Below the pieces are notes generated by a model. The model had not been told where the DNA came from, ran no database searches, and was given only the letters and a program-made list of their open reading frames with translations. A stretch of 17,920 nt of DNA, taken from NCBI GenBank assembly GCA_964537505.1, contig CAZICK010000078.1:1-17920 (forward strand), in the 5' to 3' direction. Position 1 is the first letter of the stretch. Every line of letters begins with the position of its first letter. This document shows, in pieces, positions 7,593-13,977 of the stretch. A program made the translations under genes and the position numbers. Origin of the DNA: DAINBT01 sp036732785 (GTDB lineage: Bacteria > Planctomycetota > Phycisphaerae > Sedimentisphaerales > SM23-30).

Positions 7593-8122
7593 TCCTGCTT
7601 ACTATTGTAGTTTCCCTGGTCATGGCTGTGATCGGCAACAGTATTGTAACCGCTTTCGGTTTGATGGGGGCGTTAACGATTATTCGTTTTCGCAATGTCC
7701 TCAAGGATACTCGCGATATGGTATTTATCTTTAGTGTCCTGGTGGTCGGCATGGCTTGTGGTTCTCAGCGTTTTGATGTTGCCATACTCGGTACTGCTTT
7801 TCTCTGTCTTGTAGCCGTCTATCTCCATTTGGCCTCCTTCGGCGCCCATCAGCCGCACAATGGCTTTTTGCGCTTTCAATTGACCATGGGAACCGGCGCC
7901 GAACCGTCTGTTCACAACGTCACTGACATACTCAAGCGGTTTTGCAAAAGTTTCAAACTGATATCTGTTCAGGGCGCCAGCTTCGGCGCCGCCGCGGAGT
8001 ATTCTTACCAATTGATGATTAAAAAACACGAACGTAACGAAGAAATGTTATATGAACTGGAAAAAATCGAAAATGTCGGTAATATTAATCTAACTATGCA
8101 GGAAGAACTACTTGAGGTCTAA
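7418..8122 (+). CDS. DUF4956 family integral membrane protein
   Basis: The 234-residue product has membrane segments near GIILSLLLAFILGQIFAWVYY, SLILLTIVVSLVMAVIGNSIV and MVFIFSVLVVGMACGS-ILGTAFLCLVAVYLHLASF. The conserved loop GLMGALTIIRFRNVLKDTRD between segments is diagnostic of DUF4956. A soluble C-terminal domain of about 100 residues follows. Function is unknown, but DUF4956 genes often sit beside VTC-domain genes, as here, so a partner role for the polymerase at the membrane is inferred. AAGGA (7406-7410) with 7 bases to the ATG at 7418 sets the start. An upstream in-frame ATG at 7355 lies inside the VTC coding region and has no ribosome site. Confidence 0.85.
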   Translation: METIRQLFEENFAMRGNFSPEGIILSLLLAFILGQIFAWVYYATHSGLSYSRTFVQSLILLTIVVSLVMAVIGNSIVTAFGLMGALTIIRFRNVLKDTRDMVFIFSVLVVGMACGSQRFDVAILGTAFLCLVAVYLHLASFGAHQPHNGFLRFQLTMGTGAEPSVHNVTDILKRFCKSFKLISVQGASFGAAAEYSYQLMIKKHERNEEMLYELEKIENVGNINLTMQEELLEV

Positions 8123-8131
8123 TTATATATT

Positions 8132-9295
8132 ATGCCAAATTCACCAAAAAAAACATTATTTCGCGGAGGTCTTCATCTGAGCCGCCATTTTTTCTCCGTC
8201 GCCATCTGGCTCATGGCGGTTGTGGCGACAGTCTGGATATTCCAGAATCGCAGTCAGCAATTTGACATTATGGCCATTGCCCAAAGCGAGACCCGTCAGA
8301 TATCCTCGGTAACCACAGGCCGCTTGCAGATATTACCAGTACGATTATTCGAAGATGTCCGGCAGGGACAAACCTTAGCCGTGCTCGAAAACGATCTGGT
8401 TGCTGCCGAGCTTGCCACCGCCTATGCGGAAACCGCACGATTGCGATCCGTGCTGCTCGCCACAGAAGACAGTCTCATAACCGCCGCTAAAGCACAGGAA
8501 CAAACCCAGGAATTCGATTATATGACCGAGGCGCGACAATTTGCCATCGACCTGGAGCGGACCCGTATCCAAGCGCTGGGCTTAGAAACAACCCTCAGAG
8601 AGGATGAAAAAGCTCTGGAAGGCAAGGAACTGCTACTCAAAAGGGCTAAGGAGCTTAATGAGACCAACGACTATTACACTGACCAGGAGTTGGAAATTAT
8701 CCAAACCGAATACGAGGCCCTGGCCAAGAGAATCGAGGAGAATCGCAAGGCTCTTGCTCAAAGCCATGAGGATTTTGAAAAAGCTAAGCTCCGCAACGCC
8801 GAATTCGTCAAAACTCATCCGCCCACTCCATCTATAGAAAAGGCCCTGGAACCGCTCCGCCAGGCTATAGCGGTACAGGAAAGGGTGGTCGCGGAACTGT
8901 CAGAGCAGGACGCTTTGCTGGTGTTACACTGCCCACTTGACGGGGTCGTAAGTCAGCTCGCCCGCGGTGTTGGCGAGACGGTAATGCCGGGCGAATGGAT
9001 CCTAACTATCGTAGCACACAGACCTTCTGAGATTATCGCTTATGTGCCCGAAGACAGGGCCGCCACTGTGAAAGAAGGCATGGACGTAGAGATTGTCAAG
9101 CACAACACAATGCCATTAATGGTTGCTACATCGAAGGTTATGAAGGTAGAACCGGCTATTGAGATGCTTCCAGAACGATTATGGCTTAATCCGGCTCGGC
9201 CTCAGTGGGGTCGAAGAGCTTTGATACCTGTGCCGGAAGGGATAGATCTGCTGCCCGGTGAACTGGTCGGAGTTCGTGGGACAGTTGTCAATTAG
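8132..9295 (+). CDS. HlyD-type periplasmic adaptor (membrane fusion protein)
   Basis: The 387-residue product has one N-terminal transmembrane anchor (residues 20-37). Two split lipoyl-like half domains follow: VTTGRLQILPVRLFEDVRQGQ (60-80) and CPLDGVVSQLARGVGETVMPG (267-287). Between them lies a charged alpha-helical hairpin or coiled coil (about 92-255, rich in E, K, A, L and Q). A beta-barrel and membrane-proximal part follow (about 298-387). This is the layout of the adaptor of tripartite export machines, which bridges an inner-membrane pump to the outer membrane. No pump or outer-membrane channel gene lies in the window. The gene begins 9 bases after the DUF4956 stop and lacks a well spaced ribosome site, so coupling with the two preceding genes is likely. 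Its partner might instead be the DUF4956 protein itself, which is speculation. Confidence 0.82.
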   Translation: MPNSPKKTLFRGGLHLSRHFFSVAIWLMAVVATVWIFQNRSQQFDIMAIAQSETRQISSVTTGRLQILPVRLFEDVRQGQTLAVLENDLVAAELATAYAETARLRSVLLATEDSLITAAKAQEQTQEFDYMTEARQFAIDLERTRIQALGLETTLREDEKALEGKELLLKRAKELNETNDYYTDQELEIIQTEYEALAKRIEENRKALAQSHEDFEKAKLRNAEFVKTHPPTPSIEKALEPLRQAIAVQERVVAELSEQDALLVLHCPLDGVVSQLARGVGETVMPGEWILTIVAHRPSEIIAYVPEDRAATVKEGMDVEIVKHNTMPLMVATSKVMKVEPAIEMLPERLWLNPARPQWGRRALIPVPEGIDLLPGELVGVRGTVVN

Positions 9296-9550
9296 TGCTG
9301 TTCTGACGTCAAAAACGCGGTTTTCGAGGCAGAAAAGGTAACCAGCCTGAGTTTAAATTGCCCATCTTACCCCCCTACCCAGGCTGATGCAGCCGACTAG
9401 TGAATGCGCATAACCTGCATATTTCATAGGGGTATCGATTTTCACGACGGAGGGGGATTTTTCTCGAATGGGGCGGGAAAATGCCGGATTCGGCACACTC
9501 GGCGCACACTCCCCCCTACCCCCCAGAGGCTAACCGGGATTTTCATCGAC
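9296..9550. other. Non-coding segment with C-rich direct repeats at the 3' side of the IS1380 remnant
   Basis: No gene is seen. CCCCCCTACCC occurs exactly at 9370-9380 and again at 9511-9521, each followed within a few bases by an AGGCT end. A 7-base inverted repeat CAGCCTG/CAGGCTG lies at 9343-9349 and 9380-9386. On the minus strand ATGCAGGTTATGC near 9405 resembles 3' non-coding parts of IS1380 elements, so the insertion sequence may end about 9340-9400. TGACGTCA stands at 9304-9311, just after the adaptor gene. Confidence 0.4.
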
Positions 9551-10123
9551 TCACCCCGACGCCAGACGCGGCAGGAAGGCAGAACCCAATCGGCTCAGAA
9601 CTTCGGCAAAAAGCTCTTTGTATGGATAGCCGCCAGCCAGATGCAGCACGATCCGGCGAACCGAACACGTAATGCGTGCTCCAATTTTAAGCAGTTTGAG
9701 GCGAATGGTGGTGACTTGGGCGGTGGCCAGTTCGGTCTGGGCCAAGCCTACCCGCCGTAGCGTCTCGATTAGAATATACGCCGCCGCGGACAGCAGCACG
9801 CGAAACTGGTTGGCCACAAAATCATGGCAACTGGTGCGGTCGGCGAATAATCCCAACTGCTGTTCCTTGATGCGGTTTTCCATCTCGCCTCGCTGACAAT
9901 ACAGATCATCATACAGCGATTGCGGCTCTCCCGGCAGGTTGGTCACGACAAAACGGGTATTTTCTCCTTGTGCCAGGTATTCCGCCTTGACGATTACGCG
10001 GCGTTGCCTGTCCCATGTTTCCGCGCCATACGTCAACGCGCCAAAGATTCGCTGTTTCTGGCCGCTCTGTTCAAATTGAATCTTGGCCACATTCACCCAC
10101 GGAGGAGCGAATCGCTCCAGCAC
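9551..10123 (-). pseudogene. IS1380-type transposase, 5'-truncated
   Basis: The 190 residues match the C-terminal part of IS1380 transposases: RRVIVKAEYLAQGENTRFVV, YCQRGEMENRIKEQQLGLF, ADRTSCHDFVANQFRV and TIRLKLLKIGARITCSVRRI. ENRIKEQQ includes the final catalytic Glu. Family members are about 430-460 residues long, so roughly the first half, with the earlier catalytic Asp residues, is absent. The homology breaks near 10120-10140, where base composition also changes from GC-rich to AT-richer. The gene cannot act alone; a complete copy elsewhere in the genome could move the fragment only if both ends survive. Confidence 0.85.
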
Positions 10124-10139
10124 CGGGCGGGGAGTGAGT

Positions 10140-10460
10140 AATGTGCTGGCGTGTGACTATTTCGGGTATAATAATTGTAATTGGGTTGACGATTACACAG
10201 GATGGAAATACGCCAGTTGCACCCGGTTCAAAGGAGCTGATAAGACGTCGGAAATAGAACCGCCACAAACCAAGTTGTGGAGCCTGAGCGATAGATACGC
10301 CAAGTTGGAGAGCATTAAAATACAATTATACGCGGCATTTACTGACATGAGCGTCAGGAGCTATACAGCATCAAAGGTTATGCTTGTTATGGTGTACAAC
10401 CCCGGGTCAGGGCTTGACGACACATACGGCGTATATTTGCCAGAAGAGCGGTTGTTTTGA
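10140..10460 (+). other. Orphan open frame next to the IS1380 break, possible 3' gene fragment
   Basis: An open frame of about 105 codons runs from the break in the IS1380 remnant to a TGA at 10458-10460. It lacks a start codon with a ribosome site at the junction. It reads CDYFGYNNCNWVDDYTGWKY near the left and ends MLVMVYNPGSGLDDTYGVYL plus PEERLF. The other forward frames contain stops. I recognise no family. It could be the 3' end of a gene cut by the insertion sequence, or a chance frame. Confidence 0.25.
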
Positions 10461-10694
10461 TTATGTGCATAAGGGGGTAAGAATCGTGTGATTTCTCGTG
10501 ACAAGAGCAATTCTTAGGGGTTCCCTTAAGAGGTTTACGAGTGAGGAGTTTTTATTGGAACGAGGCATGAGAATAGCGATTTGTGGGAACGGAAGTTGAC
10601 AAACATGAAACGAGCCGCACGAGCTGCACAACTATTTGCGAGGAAGGCGTGTCAAGCAGATGTCGCTGAATATCGACAATCTGATCCACTGCGA
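10461..10694. other. Intergenic sequence with short hairpin and dispersed repeat
   Basis: No supported gene lies here. A short Shine-Dalgarno-like GAGGAG (10543-10548) precedes a TTG-started frame that ends after 14 codons. CTTAGGGGTTCCCTTAAG (10513-10530) can fold into a 7-8 bp stem. It overlaps a 20-base motif (10516-10535) that recurs in inverted orientation at 13950-13969. No T-run follows the stem, so termination is not supported. Confidence 0.4.
10516..10535 (+). repeat. Dispersed 20-bp repeat, copy 1
   Basis: AGGGGTTCCCTTAAGAGGTT matches the minus-strand sequence of 13950-13969 at 17 of 20 positions. The two copies point towards each other and bracket the cytochrome and DUF1573 operon. 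Confidence 0.45.
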
Positions 10695-12146
10695 TTAAGG
10701 CCAATAGCGGCGGGGTCCATGCCAATGTTGGATATTATTGAAGTATTTTTCGCGTCTATTGTAGAAAGGTGGGCTTTGTTCGTAAGTGTGGCATTCTTCG
10801 CAGGCGGTAAAGACTGTTTGATATTCGTCTAAAGGTTCCTCGATGTGTTTGGCACCGGGGCCATGACACATCTCACAACCGACACCGGCCAGTTCCGGAG
10901 TTTCCTGCATCGAGCGGTATCCGCCTTCGTATTTCATACCGACCGAATGGCAGATAACACATTCGGGATCGTAACTGCGATTAACGCGCTGGAGGGTTTG
11001 CATGGCATGGGCGTGCCCGAGGGATTGCCATCTCTCGTAAAGCCCTGTACGATGGCAGCCATTACAGGAAGCATTACCGAGAAAACTATTTCCGTCTTCC
11101 AGAAGCTCACGGGGCAGGGCACTGCGATCGGCGATGAGGTCTTCCATTTCGAGACGTGTCTGATAATCGTTAATAAAACCGGTAATGGCCGGGTCCTTGG
11201 GAAACTCCGATTCTACGGCGATTGACCTGAACTCATAACTGTCTGTAGCGTGGATACTCACCAGTGGGACATCGATCTGGACGATGTATTTGCCCATCTT
11301 GCCGGTAGTGATAAGGAGCGACTGCCCATCGTTACCGGGGTAGTGCCTGGGTTCATCGGCTGTCCCCACGGTAACCACAATATCCAAAGCGGTTATTGCC
11401 CGCAGTTCTTGAGTCAGGGGTTCGTTGACGGCCGAGAGCATAACAATAACGAGCTTGTTTTTACTTGGCCGGTCAGGAGAGATGTTTTGGGCGGTCAATG
11501 ACTCCTTCAGGGCCGAGACCGGATCCTGCAGTTGCAGCTTCCCGGCAAGAAAATCGTTATCTAACTGTGCGGGATCGGCCAGGGTGAAGACCAGGCAATC
11601 GAGACTATACCGGCCGTTGTGGAGCGTCTTCTTTAAGAATTCCTGAACGCCGAGTTTCTCGCGCACATCAGCGGGAATATTGGAACAGACAACCGGACTG
11701 TGCTGATCCGGTGCCAGGGAAAGGTTTTCCCGCAAAAGAATTATTTCATTGGGGGTCAGGTTAATAGCGTCATAGTCCAACTGCCGGAGACTGTAAAGAA
11801 AAGTCTCAAACTTCAACTGTGCCTGCCGGTTTTGCTTCTCGATGAGCGGGCCGACGTCGAGCATCAACCGTGTTTCGGGATTATCGGCTGTTTGTCGGAT
11901 GATGTGACTGCGACGATCTATACCCCCAAGTTGCTTTTGGGTGCAGCCGCAGGGTTCCAGTTTACCTTCCCAGTTGCCGGTAAACATCAAAACGAATTTC
12001 CCACTCGCTTCAGAAGCCACCAGCGGGCTATCTGGAGTAGGAGTACAACTTACACCCCAATATGCCATCGAAGCTGCCGCAAAAATAAAAACGCCCAGAC
12101 AACGTATCAGGATTCCACGGTTGTCGTTTCTAATCTTAATGATCAT
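10695..12146 (-). CDS. Tetrahaem c-type cytochrome with degenerate metallophosphatase-like N-terminal domain
   Basis: The 483-residue product starts with a hydrophobic export signal ending WGVSC (Cys34), probably a lipoprotein site although the -3 residue is atypical. Residues 50-320 resemble UshA/5'-nucleotidase-like calcineurin folds, with the family insert LEPCGCTQKQLGGIDRR (63-79). The usual metal ligands are replaced: the first DxH position reads N58-W-E60, GD reads GP (99-100) and GNHE reads PNEI (132-135), so hydrolase activity is doubtful. Four CxxCH haem sites follow at 361-365, 396-400, 424-428 and 449-453, in a cytochrome c554-like C-terminal domain. A periplasmic or outer-surface electron-transfer role is likely; the partner is unknown. 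The ATG overlaps the DUF1573 stop as ATGA (12143-12146), so translation is coupled. Confidence 0.85.
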   Translation of the reverse strand: MIIKIRNDNRGILIRCLGVFIFAAASMAYWGVSCTPTPDSPLVASEASGKFVLMFTGNWEGKLEPCGCTQKQLGGIDRRSHIIRQTADNPETRLMLDVGPLIEKQNRQAQLKFETFLYSLRQLDYDAINLTPNEIILLRENLSLAPDQHSPVVCSNIPADVREKLGVQEFLKKTLHNGRYSLDCLVFTLADPAQLDNDFLAGKLQLQDPVSALKESLTAQNISPDRPSKNKLVIVMLSAVNEPLTQELRAITALDIVVTVGTADEPRHYPGNDGQSLLITTGKMGKYIVQIDVPLVSIHATDSYEFRSIAVESEFPKDPAITGFINDYQTRLEMEDLIADRSALPRELLEDGNSFLGNASCNGCHRTGLYERWQSLGHAHAMQTLQRVNRSYDPECVICHSVGMKYEGGYRSMQETPELAGVGCEMCHGPGAKHIEEPLDEYQTVFTACEECHTYEQSPPFYNRREKYFNNIQHWHGPRRYWP

Positions 12147-13369
12147 CTCGAAACTTTTTCATCGTTTTCGCTGGGTACATTTAGCGGGACATCTTTTACT
12201 GGCGATCGCGGCCTCCTTTGAGGTTGTCTAAGCGTATCTTCTTGAAGATCTGTGCTAGGCGTTGTTTCCCTTCGTATGCTGCCGTGGCATTGCACTTTTA
12301 TGGTATCCTGGGGATGATCCTTTATGTTTATCAGGAGATAATCACTGACATACCTTTGTTTAGAATCTTTTGGTATGGTAAAGGCAAATTCGATTTGATA
12401 GCCGTCTTCGGTTTTGGTTTTATTGAGCACTTCGATACAGCCGTTTTGGCTGGTGATCTCGCCTATCTCGAAATCTTCGCCAAAATTGGAGACAATCTTG
12501 GCTACCCCCTTTTGAGGCTGGCCCAACTGCATCTTGTTGAGAAAAGTCTGTGAAGGTGGATGGGCGACAAAAGGAAAGACCGTACTAAATGGAACGATAA
12601 TAGATGGAACCTTGGGGTGATTGGTACTGATGGTAATTTTCCCGTTGGGCAAACCGCGCAATTTGCCCGGTTCTGCACTGACAGACAATTTATGGCTGGT
12701 ACTCTTGATCTTGGAGTCAAACGTGGCAGTGACAGCACTGTTGGCACATTGAAAATTGGTTACGTTAAAGGGTTCATCAGCAAGGCTTTTGAGTTCAAGC
12801 GTAAGATTGAGGTCGCAATTGGGGCGGATTTCGAATTCAACTTTTTCCGGCTTGACGGAGATGAGTTCCTTTACGTTCGATTTCAGTTCCAACGACAGCA
12901 TTTTCGGCATAGCCGGCGGATTAGTGTCTATATATATCACTTTGGTTGCCGGACCCGGGACCGATTGAGTGGTATAAACAAAGGTTAATTCAGCGCTCTC
13001 GCCTGGTTTGAGCGCGTACCTTTTGAGATCGACCTCCAGCACGCAATTGCAGCCATGGCGTATCGGCTTTTTGATTTCGACTGTATCTTTGCCGTCATTA
13101 GTCAGGGTAAATATCCCTGAAACCTTCTCTTTGGGTCCAACAACGCCAAAATCAATAGCCGATTTGTCGGAGATAAGATGGCCGACGTTTTCCTGCTGTA
13201 ATGGTTCTTTGGGAGGAACGATTTTTCCCGGTGGCGCCTTTTCCGTTGTGTCCTTAATCGCCGTTGCGGGCGTAACCTTTTTTTCGGTTGTTTTACAACC
13301 GGTACAGAACATCGCAAAAAACAGTCCGCTCAGGACCACCAATGATAATGATATTAGAAGATTTCGCAT
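12143..13369 (-). CDS. DUF1573 domain lipoprotein
   Basis: The 408-residue protein has a lipoprotein signal peptide ending FCTGC (lipobox Cys25) and a Lys/Pro/Thr-rich linker. A DUF1573 Ig-like domain follows: DFGVVGPKEKVSGIFTLTND, then HGCNC and LKPGESAELTFVYTT, ending with VIYIDTN. Two or three further Ig-like beta-sandwich repeats continue to about residue 360 (for example GKITISTNHPKVPSIIVPF). The tail is Arg/Pro/Asp-rich. Members are secreted and common in planctomycetes and Bacteroidetes, with no defined biochemistry. GGAG at 13376-13379, 6 bases before the ATG at 13369, sets the start; a start at 13399 is possible but lacks a ribosome site. It is the first gene of a two-gene operon with the cytochrome, which suggests a structural or assembly partner for it. 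Confidence 0.87.
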   Translation of the reverse strand: MRNLLISLSLVVLSGLFFAMFCTGCKTTEKKVTPATAIKDTTEKAPPGKIVPPKEPLQQENVGHLISDKSAIDFGVVGPKEKVSGIFTLTNDGKDTVEIKKPIRHGCNCVLEVDLKRYALKPGESAELTFVYTTQSVPGPATKVIYIDTNPPAMPKMLSLELKSNVKELISVKPEKVEFEIRPNCDLNLTLELKSLADEPFNVTNFQCANSAVTATFDSKIKSTSHKLSVSAEPGKLRGLPNGKITISTNHPKVPSIIVPFSTVFPFVAHPPSQTFLNKMQLGQPQKGVAKIVSNFGEDFEIGEITSQNGCIEVLNKTKTEDGYQIEFAFTIPKDSKQRYVSDYLLINIKDHPQDTIKVQCHGSIRRETTPSTDLQEDTLRQPQRRPRSPVKDVPLNVPSENDEKVSR

Positions 13370-13482
13370 TTTTTTCTCCACATAAAATAACAAAAACAAT
13401 ACGTTACAAATTACGTTTATCGGCTTGTTTGCCTCCTGTCTTTGCTAAGTTTTCTCCAGTGCAAATAACAGGCAAAACGAGT

Positions 13483-13511
13483 ATGCTAACAATTTTATGA
13501 TGTCAGGTCAA
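13483..13511 (-). promoter_or_regulatory. Promoter of the DUF1573-cytochrome operon
   Basis: On the minus strand TTGACC (13506-13511), a 17-base spacer and TAGCAT (13483-13488) form a sigma70-type pair. Transcription would start near 13475, leaving a leader of about 105 bases before the DUF1573 ATG. Confidence 0.5.
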
Positions 13512-13748
13512 GCAAAAACGCAACAGGAAAACCCTATTATGAATGTAAAAAACTCCTGACATACCCATCGCCCGTCCTGAATAACAAACAGGGCGGAATT
13601 CTCACCCGCAGCCAAACATTACTTCTTTATTTCCAGTTACTTATGATTCAAGCCTTCCAGTCGAAAAAAACCAGAAATTCACTCACCACAAAAATCTTCC
13701 GCCGGGTAGCCCGGGCCGTGCCCGCCATCTCCCTCTATCATTGCGAGC

Positions 13749-13872
13749 ACTTCATCTGATTCTCAGAAGGTATGCAAAAGAAACTAAATTCTAGTAATAT
13801 TTAAGGTAACATGTTTCTATCAAAGCACTTATAGGCAACATTATATCGAAACGGTTTTTTTTAGTTTCTTAG
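13749..13872. mobile_element. Putative ~120-bp MITE-like insertion in an intergenic repeat
   Basis: An AT-rich segment separates the two halves of what reads as a single palindromic intergenic repeat. Inside it AAGAAACTAAA (13778-13788) and TTTAGTTTCTT (13860-13870) are perfect 11-base inverted repeats about 93 bases apart, outer edge to outer edge. The left inverted repeat lies about 29 bases inside the break, so the exact ends are unclear. No coding capacity is present. Confidence 0.35.
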
Positions 13873-13949
13873 GAGGAACGCAGCGACGCGGCAATCTCTC
13901 CCCGTACCGCTGGCATCTCGCCGGCATCTTGTACCGCAACGACTGCGGC

Positions 13950-13969
13950 AATCTCATAAGGGAACCTCT
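13950..13969 (-). repeat. Dispersed 20-bp repeat, copy 2
   Basis: The minus strand reads AGAGGTTCCCTTATGAGATT, 17 of 20 positions identical to 10516-10535. It abuts the palindromic intergenic repeat and lies just past the stop of the beta-helix gene. Confidence 0.45.
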
Positions 13970-13977
13970 AAAAACAA

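Larger units (their letters stand above)
13512..13977. other. Gene-free intergenic region with dispersed repeats and a MITE-like insertion
   Basis: No coding frame is supported. The region carries a GC-rich palindromic patch (GCCCGGGCCGTGCCCGCC, about 13709-13726). A bacterial intergenic-repeat motif appears split into ATTGCGAG (ending 13748) and GAGGAACGCAGCGACGCGGC (from 13873), with AATCTC after it. The segment between the halves is AT-rich. GCGGCAATCTC is repeated exactly at 13888-13898 and 13945-13955, and GTACCGC at 13904-13910 and 13931-13937. A small stem CCGCA-ACGAC-TGCGG lies at 13934-13948, downstream of the beta-helix gene, without a T-run. Confidence 0.5.

Noticed and set aside
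9310..9322. AAAACGCGGTTTT hairpin after the HlyD-type gene as terminator
   Set aside because: The stem is short with a 3-base loop and only one GC pair, and no T-run follows beyond the stem.
10143..10256. Short frame MCWRVTISGIIIVIGLTITQ with signal-peptide look
   Set aside because: It ends after 38 codons, straddles the IS1380 break region and has no ribosome site; likely chance.
10605..10832. Plus-strand frame starting MKRAARAAQLFARK
   Set aside because: Its second half is antisense to the cytochrome 3' end, and the start lacks a convincing ribosome site.
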